A stretch of DNA of 64,000 bases from Nostocoides sp. Soil756 (GTDB lineage: Bacteria > Actinomycetota > Actinomycetes > Actinomycetales > Dermatophilaceae): contig NZ_LMSE01000002.1 in NCBI RefSeq assembly GCF_001428065.1, positions 902,286 to 966,285 of the forward strand, in the 5' to 3' direction. Shown in pieces: positions 27,205-40,961 of this stretch. Numbering within the stretch: the first letter of the stretch is position 1; every line of letters begins with the position of its first letter. Made by a program: the position numbers and the translations under genes. The notes below the pieces were generated by a model. It had not been told where the DNA came from and made no database searches. It saw nothing but the letters and a program-made list of their open reading frames with translations.

Positions 27205-28032
27205 GTGCTGAGGGCCGCGGTCCTCGGGCATCCCGTCGAGCACTCGCTCTCACCGGCCCTGCACCGGGCCGGGTACGAGGCCCTCGGGCTCCAGGGCTGG
27301 GAGTACGGCCGGGCCGATGTCGAGGTCGCGGGGCTGGCCACCCACCTCGCCGGGCTCGACGCCACGTGGCGCGGCCTGTCGCTGACGATGCCGCTGAAGG
27401 AGGCGGCCCTCGCGTACGCGGTCGAGGTCTCCGCCGTGGCGCGCCGGGCCGGGGCCGCCAACACCCTCGTGCGCCGCGCCGACGGCGGCTGGGACGCCAC
27501 CAACACCGACGTCGCCGGCGTGGTGGGCGCGCTCGCGCCCCGGCTGGCGCAGCCGCCCACCCGGGCCCTCGTCCTCGGCGCCGGGGCCACCGCCCGGTCG
27601 TGCGTCCTGGCGCTGGCCGAGCTCGGGGTGACCACCCTCACCGTGCGGGCCCGTGACACCGCCCGCGCCGCCGACCTGCTGGCGTGGGCCCTCGACGCCG
27701 GCGTCGGCATCCGCAACGGCTCGGTGGCCGGGCTCGAGCCCTGGGTCACCACCGCCGACGACGTGGTGGTCTCGACCGTGCCCCCGGCCGCCGCCGAGCA
27801 CGTGGCCCGCACCGTGCCGCCCGTGCACGACGGGGTGCTGCTCGACGTCGTCTACGCCGGGTGGCCCACCCCGGTCGCTCGGGCCGCCGCCGCCGCCGGG
27901 ATGAGCGTGGTGTCCGGGCTCGAGATGCTGCTGCACCAGGGCGCCGAGCAGTTCCGGCTCTTCACCGGGCACGAGGCGCCCCTGGCGGCGATGCGGGCCG
28001 CCGGGCTGCGGGCGCTCGGGGAGCCGGGGTGA
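27205..28032 (+). CDS. aroE: Shikimate dehydrogenase
   Basis: A 275-residue NADP-dependent enzyme that reduces 3-dehydroshikimate. The substrate motif HSLSPALHRAGYEALGL is near residues 12-28, the catalytic Lys is in LTMPLKEAAL, and the Asp is in NTDVAG. The nucleotide-binding glycine loop is VLGAGATARS. GTG 27205 is chosen because GAGGA at 27193-27197 lies seven nt upstream. A GTG at 27163 inside mltG is in frame but would only add a Pro/Glu-rich tail. It is preceded by mltG and overlaps the prepilin peptidase gene. Confidence 0.93.
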   Translation: MLRAAVLGHPVEHSLSPALHRAGYEALGLQGWEYGRADVEVAGLATHLAGLDATWRGLSLTMPLKEAALAYAVEVSAVARRAGAANTLVRRADGGWDATNTDVAGVVGALAPRLAQPPTRALVLGAGATARSCVLALAELGVTTLTVRARDTARAADLLAWALDAGVGIRNGSVAGLEPWVTTADDVVVSTVPPAAAEHVARTVPPVHDGVLLDVVYAGWPTPVARAAAAAGMSVVSGLEMLLHQGAEQFRLFTGHEAPLAAMRAAGLRALGEPG

Positions 28033-28712
28033 GCCCCTGGTGGGTGGTCGTTCTCTGCGCCCTGGTCATGGGAGGCCTCGGGCACCTGACCGGGCGCGAG
28101 CTCGCGACCGGCGGCTACCGCATCCCCGAGGACGAGGCCGAGCACGCGCCGGGCCGCCCGTGGTGGCCCGGCCTCGCCACCGGAGCGCTCGCCGCGCTGG
28201 CGGCCGTGGCCGTGGGAGACCTGGCGCAGTGGGCCGCCCTGCCGGCCTTCCTGCTGTTCGCCTGGCTCACCGTGGGGTTGGTCTGGATCGACCTCGACGT
28301 GCACCGGCTGCCGGTGGGGCTCGTCGTCCCCAGCGGGGGTGCGCTGCTGGTACTCCTCGCGGTGGCGAGCCTCGCCAGTGGTGGTTCCCGGTGGCTGGGC
28401 GCGGTGGTGGGGGCGGCCGTGATGGGCGCGGTGTACCTGCTGCTGGGGCTGCTGCCCGGCGGGGGCGTCGGGGGCGGCGACATCCGGCTGGCGCCGGTGA
28501 TCGGCGCCCTGCTGGGCTGGCTCAGCCTCGGGCACCTGGTCGTGGGGATGGCGGCCGGCTTCCTCGTCGGCGGGGTGACCGCCGTCGTGCTGCTGCTCGG
28601 GCGCCGGGTGGGGCTGAAGTCCTCCATCGCCTACGGGCCCGCGATGTGCCTCGGCGCCTGGGTCGCCGTCGCCGCCACGTCCCGGATCGCGACCGCGCTG
28701 GTCGGGCGCTGA
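28029..28712 (+). CDS. A24-family prepilin peptidase
   Basis: A 227-residue polytopic membrane aspartic protease. The two catalytic Asp sites are visible in VWIDLDVHRLP (around residue 89) and GGGDIRLAP (around residue 150), the GxGD motif. The N-terminal Cys-rich methylase domain of PilD-type enzymes is absent, as is common in actinobacteria. The GTG start overlaps aroE. No pilin genes lie in the window. The same gene sits between aroE and aroC in mycobacteria. Confidence 0.9.
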   Translation: MSPWWVVVLCALVMGGLGHLTGRELATGGYRIPEDEAEHAPGRPWWPGLATGALAALAAVAVGDLAQWAALPAFLLFAWLTVGLVWIDLDVHRLPVGLVVPSGGALLVLLAVASLASGGSRWLGAVVGAAVMGAVYLLLGLLPGGGVGGGDIRLAPVIGALLGWLSLGHLVVGMAAGFLVGGVTAVVLLLGRRVGLKSSIAYGPAMCLGAWVAVAATSRIATALVGR

Positions 28713-28736
28713 GCCGCGCGTGGAAGGATCGACCCC

Positions 28737-29966
28737 ATGCTGCGCTGGCTGACCGCGGGGGAGTCACATGGCCCCGCCCTCGTCGCGACCGTCGACGGGA
28801 TGCCCGCCGGGGTCGAGGTCACGACGTCCGACATCGGTGACGCCCTGGCGCGCCGGCGGCTTGGCTACGGCCGCGGCGCCCGCCAGAAGTTCGAGCAGGA
28901 CGAGGTCGAGATCCTCGGCGGTGTCCGGCTCGGGCTGACCCTGGGCTCGCCCATCGCCATCCGGATCGGCAACACCGAATGGCCCAAGTGGCGCACCGTG
29001 ATGAGCCCCGACCCGGTGCCCGCCGAGGACTACGCCGCCTCCGACGACGTCAACGCCGAGAAGGAGGTGGCGCGCAACCGCCCCCTCACCCGGCCGCGCC
29101 CCGGGCACGCCGACCTCGTCGGGATGCAGAAGTACGGCTTCGACGACGCCCGCCCGGTCCTCGAGCGCGCCTCCGCCCGCGAGACCGCGGCGCGGGTGGC
29201 GCTGGGCGCGGTGGCGGCCCGCTTCCTCGAGCAGGCCTACGGCATCCGGCTGGTCTCGCACACCGTCTCCATCGGCACCGCCGGGGTGGCCGACGACGCG
29301 CCGCTGCCCGGGCCCGACGACGTGGCCGCGCTCGACGCCGACCCGGTCCGCGCCTTCGACGCCGCCGGCTCGGCTGCGATGGTCGCCGAGGTGGACGCTG
29401 CCCGCAAGGAGGGCGACACCCTCGGCGGGGTCGTCGAGGTCGTCGCCGTGGGGGTGCCGCCGGGGCTCGGCTCGCACGTGCACTGGGACCGCCGCCTCGA
29501 CTCGCGCCTGGCCGCCGCCCTCATGGGCATCCAGGCCATCAAGGGTGTCGAGGTCGGCGACGGCTTCCGCACCGCCGCGCGCCGCGGCTCGCAGGCCCAC
29601 GACGAGATGGACCGCGGCGCCGACGGCGTCATCCGCCGCGCCACCGGCCGGGCCGGCGGCACCGAGGGCGGGATGTCGGTGGGCGGGGTCCTGCGGGTCC
29701 GGGCCGCGATGAAGCCGATCTCCACCGTGCCGCGGGCGCTGCGCACGGTCGACGTCGCCTCCGACGAGGCCGCGACCGCCATCCACCAGCGCTCCGACGT
29801 GTGCGCGGTGCCGGCGGCCGGGGTGGTCGCCGAGGCCATGGTCGCGCTCGTGCTGGCCGAGGCGTGCCTCGAGAAGTTCGGCGGTGACTCGGTGGCCGAG
29901 ACCGCCCGCAACCACCGCGCCTACCTCGACGCCGTGCCCGCCTCGATGCGCACGTGGGACGCCTGA
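28737..29966 (+). CDS. aroC: Chorismate synthase
   Basis: A 409-residue FMN-dependent enzyme making chorismate from EPSP. Signatures are [19 protein letters not shown] at the start, [21 protein letters not shown] and the C-terminal [17 protein letters not shown]. Length is normal. ATG 28737 has a GGAAGGA site about nine nt upstream. It is the first gene of the aroC-aroK-aroB unit; the aroK ATG overlaps its stop (TGATG). Confidence 0.97.
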   Translation: MLRWLTAGESHGPALVATVDGMPAGVEVTTSDIGDALARRRLGYGRGARQKFEQDEVEILGGVRLGLTLGSPIAIRIGNTEWPKWRTVMSPDPVPAEDYAASDDVNAEKEVARNRPLTRPRPGHADLVGMQKYGFDDARPVLERASARETAARVALGAVAARFLEQAYGIRLVSHTVSIGTAGVADDAPLPGPDDVAALDADPVRAFDAAGSAAMVAEVDAARKEGDTLGGVVEVVAVGVPPGLGSHVHWDRRLDSRLAAALMGIQAIKGVEVGDGFRTAARRGSQAHDEMDRGADGVIRRATGRAGGTEGGMSVGGVLRVRAAMKPISTVPRALRTVDVASDEAATAIHQRSDVCAVPAAGVVAEAMVALVLAEACLEKFGGDSVAETARNHRAYLDAVPASMRTWDA

Positions 29967-30472
29967 TGCCCCGCGCCGTGCTGGTCGGGCCGCCCGGGTC
30001 GGGCAAGACGACGACGGGGCGCGCGCTGGCCGCGCTGCTGGGCGTGCCGTTCCACGACACCGACGAGGGCGTCGAGGCGGCGCAGGGGCGCAGCATCGGC
30101 GACATCTTCGTCGAGGACGGTGAGTCCACCTTCCGCGACCTCGAGCGGGCCGAGGTGGCCCGGGCGCTGGCCGAGGAGGACGGCGTGGTCGCGCTCGGCG
30201 GCGGGGCGCCGGTCGACCCGCTCACCGAGCCGCTGCTGGCCGACCACGTGGTCGTGTTCCTCGACGTCGGGATCGCCGACGCGTCCAAGCGCGTCGGCTT
30301 CGACCGCAGCCGCCCGCTGCTGGCCGTCAACCCGCGCGCGTCGTGGGTGCGCCTGATGAACGCGCGCCGCCCGGTGTACGAGCGGGTCGCCACCCACGTG
30401 GTCGACACCGCCGGCCGCACCCCCGACGAGGTCGCGGCCGAGGTCGCCGGTCTGGTCGGCGGCCGGGCGTGA
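29966..30472 (+). CDS. aroK: Shikimate kinase
   Basis: A 168-residue P-loop kinase that phosphorylates shikimate. Walker A is VGPPGSGKTTTGRALA at residues 6-21, the shikimate-binding DTDEGVE and FRDLE segments are present, and ALGGGAP and the lid arginine in ARRPVYE follow. ATG 29966 overlaps the aroC stop; an in-frame GTG four codons earlier is less likely. The stop overlaps the aroB GTG. Confidence 0.95.
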   Translation: MPRAVLVGPPGSGKTTTGRALAALLGVPFHDTDEGVEAAQGRSIGDIFVEDGESTFRDLERAEVARALAEEDGVVALGGGAPVDPLTEPLLADHVVVFLDVGIADASKRVGFDRSRPLLAVNPRASWVRLMNARRPVYERVATHVVDTAGRTPDEVAAEVAGLVGGRA

Positions 30473-31569
30473 GCGCCGGGGGCGGTGGGGACGGTGCGCG
30501 TGCGGCGCTGACCATCCCGGTCGGCTCGCTGCACGAGGTGGTCGTCGGGCGCGGGGTGCTCGACCGCGTGGCCGGGATGCTGCCCCCCGGGGTCGCCCGC
30601 GTGATGGTGGTGCACCCCCAGGGGCTGGAGACGTACGCCCGGACGGTCGCCGACCTGCTGGCCGCCACCGGGCTGACCGTGCACCTGGCCGCCGTCGAGG
30701 AGGCCGAGGCCGCCAAGGACGTGCACGTCGCCGCGCGGCTGTGGGCCGTGCTCGGCGAGCTGGCGTTCACCCGCACCGACGCGGTCGTCGCCGTGGGGGG
30801 CGGCACCGTCACCGACCTCGCCGGCTTCGTGGCCGCGACCTGGCTGCGCGGGGTGGCGGTGGTGCACGTGCCCACCACGCTGCTCGCGATGGTCGACGCG
30901 GCGGTCGGCGGCAAGACGGGCATCAACACCGCCGAGGGCAAGAACCTCGTGGGCGCCTTCCACACGCCGGCCGGGGTCGTCTGCGACCTCGACGTGCTGC
31001 GGACCCTGCCGCACGCCGATGTCGTGGCCGGGCTGGCCGAGGTGCTCAAGTGCGGCTTCATCGCCGACCCCCGCATCCTCGAGCTGGTCGAGGCCGACCC
31101 GGTCGCCGCCACGCGCTGGGACGCGCCGGTGCTGGCCGAGCTGGTCGAGCGGGCCGTCCGGGTCAAGGCCGAGGTCGTGGCCGCCGACCTGCGCGAGTCG
31201 TTCGTGCGCGAGATCCTCAACTACGGCCACACCCTCGGGCACGCGGTCGAGCAGCTCGAGGGGTACCGGCGGCGCCACGGGGAGGCGGTGGCCATCGGGA
31301 TGGTCTTCGCCGCCGAGCTCGGGCACGCCACCGGCACCGTCGACGACGCGCTGCTGGCGCGCCACCGGTCGGTGCTCGAGGCGGTCGGGCTGCCGACCAC
31401 CTACGCGCCGGGGCGGTTCGACGACCTGCTCGCCGTGATGGCGCGCGACAAGAAGAGCCGCGGCGCCACGCTGCGCTTCGTGGTCCTCGACGGCCTGGCG
31501 AACCCGGTGCGCCTCGAGGGGCCGGCCGACCGGGTGCTGCGCGCCGCGTACGCCGCCCTCACCGGCTGA
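30469..31569 (+). CDS. aroB: 3-Dehydroquinate synthase
   Basis: A 366-residue NAD- and metal-dependent enzyme converting DAHP to 3-dehydroquinate. AVGGGTVTDLAGFVAATWLR, PTTLLAMVDAAVGGKTGIN and the metal His region NYGHTLGHAVE and HGEAVAIGMV are all present. GTG 30469 overlaps the aroK stop. In mycobacteria aroD (aroQ) and pepQ follow aroB before efp; both are absent here. Confidence 0.96.
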   Translation: MSAGGGGDGARAALTIPVGSLHEVVVGRGVLDRVAGMLPPGVARVMVVHPQGLETYARTVADLLAATGLTVHLAAVEEAEAAKDVHVAARLWAVLGELAFTRTDAVVAVGGGTVTDLAGFVAATWLRGVAVVHVPTTLLAMVDAAVGGKTGINTAEGKNLVGAFHTPAGVVCDLDVLRTLPHADVVAGLAEVLKCGFIADPRILELVEADPVAATRWDAPVLAELVERAVRVKAEVVAADLRESFVREILNYGHTLGHAVEQLEGYRRRHGEAVAIGMVFAAELGHATGTVDDALLARHRSVLEAVGLPTTYAPGRFDDLLAVMARDKKSRGATLRFVVLDGLANPVRLEGPADRVLRAAYAALTG

Positions 31570-31609
31570 AGGCGGCTCGCGGGCGTCCGGGGCCTCGTGG
31601 CCGGGGCGC

Positions 31610-31615
31610 TACGAT
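31610..31615 (+). promoter_or_regulatory. -10 element of efp-nusB (TACGAT)
   Basis: TACGAT followed by a leader of about 80 nt before GTG 31699. The leader holds the stem-loop at 31629-31647. Confidence 0.5.
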
Positions 31616-31628
31616 GGTCGCTGATCCC

Positions 31629-31647
31629 CAGCCCCCTCGCGGGGCTG
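31629..31647 (+). promoter_or_regulatory. Stem-loop in the efp 5' leader
   Basis: CAGCCCC and GGGGCTG form a perfect 7-bp stem around a 5-nt loop near the predicted 5' end of the efp mRNA. It may protect the 5' end or modulate translation. No known riboswitch is recognised. Confidence 0.45.
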
Positions 31648-31698
31648 ACGCGCGCCCCGACGCGGGCGCCCTCCGACTGGCAGAAAGCGAACGCTCCC

Positions 31699-32259
31699 GT
31701 GGCATCGACCAACGACCTCAAGAACGGCCTCGTCCTCAAGATCGAGGGCCAGCTGTGGACCGTCGTCGAGTTCCAGCACGTCAAGCCCGGCAAGGGCCCG
31801 GCCTTCGTGCGGACCAAGCTCAAGAACGTCCTCAGCGGCAAGGTCGTCGACAAGACCTTCAACGCCGGCGTCAAGGTCGAGACCGCGAACGTCGACAAGC
31901 GGAACATGCAGTACCTGTACAACGACGGCACCGACTTCATCTTCATGGACGGCGACACCTACGACCAGATCTCGGTGAGCCCCGAGGTCGTCGGCGACGC
32001 CGCCAAGTACATGCTCGAGAACCAGGACGCGATCGTCGCCCGCAACGAGGGCGTGGTGCTCTTCATCGAGCTGCCCGCCTCCGTCGTCCTCGAGATCACC
32101 TACACCGAGCCGGGCCTGCAGGGCGACCGCTCCACCGGCGGCACCAAGCCGGCGACGCTCGAGACCGGCGCCGAGATCGCCGTCCCGCTCTTCCTCGAGA
32201 CCGGCACCAAGGTCAAGGTCGACACCCGCGACGGCTCCTACCTCGGCCGGGTCAGCTGA
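31699..32259 (+). CDS. efp: Translation elongation factor P
   Basis: A 186-residue, three-domain EF-P that rescues ribosomes stalled at proline runs. The tip loop is VKPGKGPAF, with Lys32 at the position modified or contacting the P-site tRNA in other bacteria. The C-terminal domain contains the family signature ([20 protein letters not shown]). GTG 31699 matches the conserved N-terminus [10 protein letters not shown]; upstream in-frame codons lie in the leader. nusB follows after three nt. Confidence 0.96.
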   Translation: MASTNDLKNGLVLKIEGQLWTVVEFQHVKPGKGPAFVRTKLKNVLSGKVVDKTFNAGVKVETANVDKRNMQYLYNDGTDFIFMDGDTYDQISVSPEVVGDAAKYMLENQDAIVARNEGVVLFIELPASVVLEITYTEPGLQGDRSTGGTKPATLETGAEIAVPLFLETGTKVKVDTRDGSYLGRVS

Positions 32260-32262
32260 CCC

Positions 32263-32676
32263 GTGGCCGCCCGCACCAAGGCCCGCAAGCGCGCCCTCGA
32301 CCTGATGTTCGAGGCCGAGCAGCGCGGCATCGACCCCGCGGACCTGCTGCGTGAGCGGCTGGCCAAGCCCGTCACCGAGCACGCGCTGGCCGAGCTCACC
32401 GCCGACCTGGTCACCGGTGTCACCGAGCACCGCGCCCAGCTCGACGAGCTGATCAGCACCTACTCGCAGGGCTGGTCGCTGCAGCGGATGCCCGCGGTCG
32501 ACCGCGCCATCCTGCGGCTGGGTGCCTACGAGGTGCTGTACTCCAGCGACGTCCCCGAGCCGGTCGCGATCAGCGAGTGGGTGGGGCTGGCCACCGAGCT
32601 CTCCACCGACGACAGCCCGCGGTTCGTGAACGGCCTGCTGGCCCGGCTGGTCGAGGTGAAGCCGACCCTGGCCTGA
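32263..32676 (+). CDS. nusB: Transcription antitermination factor NusB
   Basis: A 137-residue all-helical protein. The conserved N-terminal ARTKARKRALDLMFEAEQRG binds RNA, and LPR-like RMPAVDRAILRLGAYEVLY and RFVNGLLARLV mark the core. NusB with NusE promotes antitermination in rRNA operons. The GTG start lies three nt after efp and matches the standard efp-nusB order. Confidence 0.95.
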   Translation: MAARTKARKRALDLMFEAEQRGIDPADLLRERLAKPVTEHALAELTADLVTGVTEHRAQLDELISTYSQGWSLQRMPAVDRAILRLGAYEVLYSSDVPEPVAISEWVGLATELSTDDSPRFVNGLLARLVEVKPTLA

Positions 32677-32704
32677 GGCCGTCCTGACGGGATGCCGGCG
32701 CCGG

Positions 32705-32884
32705 TCAGCGGGCGCTGGCGAAGACCACCTCGGGCCACGGCGACGCGGCCAGCCAGCGCCGGTAGGTCTCGGCGTCGGCGTCCTTCGGCGGGAAGAGCGC
32801 GACGTCCCGTGCGGCCGGAGCGGGGGCGGCAGCAGGCGCCGCGCAGACGATGCCACCGTGGGGGAGTGCGGGCTGGTCGGACAT
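32705..32884 (-). CDS. Small hypothetical protein (59 residues)
   Basis: A 59-residue ORF with an Ala/Pro-rich centre and a C-terminal AETYRRWLAASPWPEVVF segment. The ATG at 32884 is preceded by a strong AAGGAGG site, supporting that it is really translated. It is divergent from the next gene and has a dyad operator candidate in its promoter region. The function is unknown and no family is recognised. Confidence 0.6.
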   Translation of the reverse strand: MSDQPALPHGGIVCAAPAAAPAPAARDVALFPPKDADAETYRRWLAASPWPEVVFASAR

Positions 32885-32913
32885 CGGGGCCTCCTTCGGC
32901 GCTCGTCGGATCC

Positions 32914-32932
32914 GTACATCACAGTGTGTTAC
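32914..32932. promoter_or_regulatory. Candidate operator: 19-nt imperfect dyad GTA-N3-CAC-N-GTG-N3-TAC
   Basis: A symmetric element about 30-50 nt upstream of the 59-residue gene, inside the most AT-rich part of the divergent intergenic region. The centre CACAGTGTG is a perfect palindrome. A regulator cannot be named; the spacing suits a dimeric repressor. Confidence 0.3.
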
Positions 32933-32954
32933 TGAACCCATAGGTGTGCGTTAT

Positions 32955-32975
32955 GCGTCTCGGTCGCCGAGACGC
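32955..32975. other. Perfect 9-bp stem, 3-nt loop hairpin in the divergent intergenic region
   Basis: GCGTCTCGG-TCG-CCGAGACGC. It lies between the 59-residue gene and the NTF2-like gene. It could be a 5' leader hairpin or a terminator-like insulator. No U-tract follows. Confidence 0.45.
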
Positions 32976-33037
32976 CCGCGGCCCCGACCCTCGTCGCCGG
33001 CCCTGGTGCCCCGACCCGTGCGGCCGCACACTGGGGG

Positions 33038-33436
33038 ATGACCTCTCTGGGGCCCCGCTTCGCCCACGCCGTCGCCACCAAGGACCACTCCGCGCTGCGC
33101 GGCCTCCTGGCCGGGGACGTCGACTTCCGCGGCCTCACCCCGAACCGCGCGTGGGACGCCACCACCGCCGACCAGGTGCTCGCCATCCTGTTCGAGAGCT
33201 GGTTCGAGGACACCGACGTCGTCACCGGCCTGCTCGACGTCACCCGTGGTGCGCCGGTCGGCGACACCCACCGCGTCTCGTACCGGCTCGCCCTCAGCAC
33301 CCCCGACGGGGACGCGGTCGCCGAGCAGCAGGCCTACTACCGCGGCGACGGCGAGCGGATCACCCACCTGCGCGTGCTGTGCTCGGGCTTCCGCCCGCGG
33401 ACCGCCGCGGACGACCTCGGCGCCGGCACCACCTGA
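33038..33436 (+). CDS. NTF2/SnoaL-like small protein, unknown function
   Basis: A 132-residue protein whose pattern (FAHAVATKDHSALRGLLAGD, then DVDFRGLTPNRAW, then paired strands ending HLRVLCSGFRP) fits an NTF2-like alpha+beta barrel. Such proteins include isomerases and ligand binders, and nothing specifies a substrate here. ATG 33038 follows a CACACT element by five nt, so the promoter is uncertain. It has no operon partner. Confidence 0.7.
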   Translation: MTSLGPRFAHAVATKDHSALRGLLAGDVDFRGLTPNRAWDATTADQVLAILFESWFEDTDVVTGLLDVTRGAPVGDTHRVSYRLALSTPDGDAVAEQQAYYRGDGERITHLRVLCSGFRPRTAADDLGAGTT

Positions 33437-33483
33437 GCCGTCCGACCCGCGGATGCGTGCGCCGCGCGCCGCGCCGGACCCTC

Positions 33484-33489
33484 TAGAGT
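33484..33489 (+). promoter_or_regulatory. -10 element of the pyr operon (TAGAGT)
   Basis: TAGAGT fits TANNNT. The transcript would start near 33496, leaving a leader of about 55 nt that holds the PyrR site. Confidence 0.55.
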
Positions 33490-33504
33490 GGTCCCCGCCA
33501 GACA

Positions 33505-35118
<1,614 letters not shown>

Positions 35119-35122
<4 letters not shown>

Positions 35123-35187
35123 GGGGCACCCCACGAAGTTCTTCCCCCGCTGCGCTCCTTCAGATACTTCGTGAGGACCCCAGATGA
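35119..35187 (+). CDS. 22-codon ORF bridging pyrB and pyrC
   Basis: ATG 35119 overlaps the pyrB stop (ATGA), and its own TGA (35185-35187) overlaps the pyrC ATG (ATGA). It encodes [10 protein letters not shown]... ending in REDPR, with no recognised domain. It lies inside the palindromic insertion. Most likely its role, if any, is to carry ribosomes from pyrB to pyrC and preserve translational coupling, rather than to make a functional peptide. Confidence 0.4.
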
Positions 35188-35188
35188 G
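35119..35188 (+). repeat. 60-nt palindromic REP-like insertion flanked by 5-bp direct repeat ATGAG
   Basis: Direct repeats ATGAG at 35119-35123 and 35184-35188 flank 60 nt that carry inverted repeats (CACGAAGT at 35132-35139 and ACTTCGTG at 35166-35173, with outer GGGG/CCCC). All neighbouring operon junctions except carA-carB are short overlaps, so this spacer is exceptional. The flanking repeat looks like a target-site duplication, but ATGA is also required for gene overlap, so chance is possible. Confidence 0.55.
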
Positions 35189-36488
35189 CGACCTGCTGGT
35201 CCTCGGTGCCGACCTCCTCGGCGGGGGCGCCGCGGACGTGCTCGTCGTCGACGGACGCATCGCCGCCGTCGGGCCCGACGCCGCGGCGGACGCCCCGTCC
35301 GGCGTCGAACGCCTCGACGCCGACGGCCTCACTCTGCTGCCGGGCTTCGTCGACCTGCACACCCACCTGCGTGAGCCCGGCCGCGAGGACGCCGAGACGA
35401 TCGCCTCCGGATCCCGGGCCGCCGCGGTCGGCGGCTACACCGCCGTGCTGGCCATGGCCAACACCAGTCCCGTCACCGACACCGCCGAGGCCGCCGAGCG
35501 CGTCCTCGACCTCGGCCGCGCGGCCGGCCTCGTCGACGTCGTGCCCATCGGCGCGGTCACCAAGGGCCTCGACGGGCACGAGCTCGCCGAGCTCGGCCTG
35601 ATGCACCGCAGCCGCGCCCGGGTCAGCGTCTTCAGCGACGACGGCCACTGCGTCGCCGACGGCCGGGTGATGCGCCGGGCCCTGGAGTACGTCCGGGCCT
35701 TCGGCGGCGTCGTCAGCCAGCACAGCCAGGACCCGACCCTGGCCGGCCCCCAGGCCTGCTGCCACGAGGGCGAGCTGTCGGGGCGCCTCGGGCTGCCCGG
35801 CTGGCCGCCGGTGGCCGAGGCGAGCATCATCGCCCGCGACGCCATGCTGGCCCGGCACACCCGCAGCCGGGTGCACGTGGCCCACGTCAGCACCGCGGAA
35901 GGCCTCGACGTCGTGCGCTGGGCCAAGGCCCAGGGCATCGCGATGACCGCCGAGGTCGCCCCGCACCACCTGACCCTCGGCACCGAGCTGCTCACCGGCT
36001 ACGACCCCGTCTACAAGGTCAACCCGCCGCTGCGGCCCACCGAGGACCAGGAAGCCCTGCGCGCGGGACTGGCCGACGGCAGCATCGACGCGGTCGCCAC
36101 CGACCACGCCCCGCACGCCCGCCACGACAAGGAGCACGCCTTCGTCGACGCGGCCTTCGGGATGCTCGGCCTCGAGACCGCGTTCAGCGTCGTGCACGAC
36201 GTCATGGTGCGCACCGGCCGGATGTCGATGGCCGACCTCGCCCGGGTGATGTCCAGCGGGCCGGCCCGCGTCGCCGGTCTGGCCGGGCACGGTCGTCCGG
36301 TCGCCGTCGGCGAGCCCGCCACGCTCGTCCTGGTCGACCCCACGGCTCCGGTCACCGTCGACCGGGCCGCCTCGCAGTCCCTGTCCCGCAACACCCCGTG
36401 GCACGGCGCCCGTCTCACCGGGGCCGTCCACACCACGATCCTGCGCGGCGTCGTCACCGCGCACGAAGGGGAGCCCACCGCATGCTGA
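35184..36488 (+). CDS. pyrC: Dihydroorotase
   Basis: A 434-residue amidohydrolase closing carbamoyl-aspartate to dihydroorotate. The zinc ligands appear in [12 protein letters not shown] (residues 51-62), a conserved His in [18 protein letters not shown] and the Asp in [13 protein letters not shown]. This is the class I type with a full metal site. ATG 35184 begins at the end of the palindromic insertion, with GAGGACC a few nt upstream. The carA start overlaps its last codons. The small membrane protein often found between pyrC and carA in actinobacteria is absent. Confidence 0.96.
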   Translation: MSDLLVLGADLLGGGAADVLVVDGRIAAVGPDAAADAPSGVERLDADGLTLLPGFVDLHTHLREPGREDAETIASGSRAAAVGGYTAVLAMANTSPVTDTAEAAERVLDLGRAAGLVDVVPIGAVTKGLDGHELAELGLMHRSRARVSVFSDDGHCVADGRVMRRALEYVRAFGGVVSQHSQDPTLAGPQACCHEGELSGRLGLPGWPPVAEASIIARDAMLARHTRSRVHVAHVSTAEGLDVVRWAKAQGIAMTAEVAPHHLTLGTELLTGYDPVYKVNPPLRPTEDQEALRAGLADGSIDAVATDHAPHARHDKEHAFVDAAFGMLGLETAFSVVHDVMVRTGRMSMADLARVMSSGPARVAGLAGHGRPVAVGEPATLVLVDPTAPVTVDRAASQSLSRNTPWHGARLTGAVHTTILRGVVTAHEGEPTAC

Positions 36489-37648
36489 CCACCCGCGAAC
36501 CCGCCGTCCTCGTCCTCGAGGACGGGCGCACCCTCACCGGCCGGGCCTACGGCCGCCGGGGCGCCACCGTCGGGGAGGCCGTCTTCTCCACCGGGATGAC
36601 CGGGTACCAGGAGACCCTCACCGACCCCAGCTACCACCGCCAGGTCGTCGTCATGACGGCTCCGCACGTGGGCAACACCGGGTGGAACGACGAGGACGAC
36701 GAGTCCGGGCGCATCTGGGTCGCCGGCTACGTCGTGCGTGACCCCGCCCTGCGGCCCTCGAGCTGGCGCTCGAACCGCTCGCTCGAGGACGAGCTCGACG
36801 CCCAGGGCGTGGTGGGCATCTGCGACCTCGACACCCGGGCCCTGACCCGTCACCTGCGCGAGCGCGGGGCGATGCGGGTCGGGATCTTCAGCGGGGAGGA
36901 GGCCGCCCTTCCCGCCTCCGAGCTGCTCGCACGGGTCACCGCGGCGCCCGAGATGTCCGGCGCTTCGCTCGCCGCCGAGGTCGCCACCACCGAGGCCTAC
37001 GTGGTGCCGGCGGTGGGGGAGCGGCGCTTCACCGTGGCCGCCGTCGACCTCGGGATCAAGAGCAACACCCCGCGGATGATGGCCGAGCGCGGCATCGAGG
37101 TGCACGTGCTGCCTGCCACCGCCACCCTCGAGGAGGTTCGGTCGGTCGCGCCCGACGGCGTCTTCTTCTCCAACGGTCCCGGCGACCCGGCGACCGCCCA
37201 GGTCCAGGCCGAGCTGCTGCAGGGGGTGCTGCGGGCCGGCATCCCCTACTTCGGCATCTGCTTCGGCAACCAGATCTTCGGCAAGGCACTGGGCTTCGGC
37301 ACCTACAAGCTCAAGTACGGCCACCGCGGCATCAACCAGCCGGTCATGGACCGCACCACCGGCAAGGTCGAGGTCACCGCCCACAACCACGGCTTCGCCG
37401 TCGACGCCCCGCTCGAGGGCTCGACGAGCACCGAGCACGGCGAGGTCACCGTGAGCCACGTCTGCCTCAACGACGACGTCGTCGAGGGCCTGGAGGTGCG
37501 CCGCGACGAGCGCCTGGTGGCCTTCTCGGTGCAGTACCACCCGGAGGCCGCGGCCGGCCCGCACGACGCCGCCTACCTCTTCGACCGCTTCACCGAGCTC
37601 ATGGAGAGCACCCGAACGCCCGGCCCGACGCAGGGAGAGGTGGCCTGA
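36482..37648 (+). CDS. carA: Carbamoyl-phosphate synthase small (glutaminase) subunit
   Basis: A 388-residue glutamine amidotransferase subunit. The N-terminal half ([29 protein letters not shown]) is the CarA-specific domain. The C-terminal glutaminase has its nucleophile Cys in [11 protein letters not shown] (around residue 260) and the His/Glu in [12 protein letters not shown] 36482 has a GAAGGGGAG site upstream and overlaps pyrC by seven nt. carB follows directly. Confidence 0.96.
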   Translation: MLTTREPAVLVLEDGRTLTGRAYGRRGATVGEAVFSTGMTGYQETLTDPSYHRQVVVMTAPHVGNTGWNDEDDESGRIWVAGYVVRDPALRPSSWRSNRSLEDELDAQGVVGICDLDTRALTRHLRERGAMRVGIFSGEEAALPASELLARVTAAPEMSGASLAAEVATTEAYVVPAVGERRFTVAAVDLGIKSNTPRMMAERGIEVHVLPATATLEEVRSVAPDGVFFSNGPGDPATAQVQAELLQGVLRAGIPYFGICFGNQIFGKALGFGTYKLKYGHRGINQPVMDRTTGKVEVTAHNHGFAVDAPLEGSTSTEHGEVTVSHVCLNDDVVEGLEVRRDERLVAFSVQYHPEAAAGPHDAAYLFDRFTELMESTRTPGPTQGEVA

Positions 37649-37649
37649 G

Positions 37650-40957
<3,308 letters not shown>

Positions 40958-40961
<4 letters not shown>

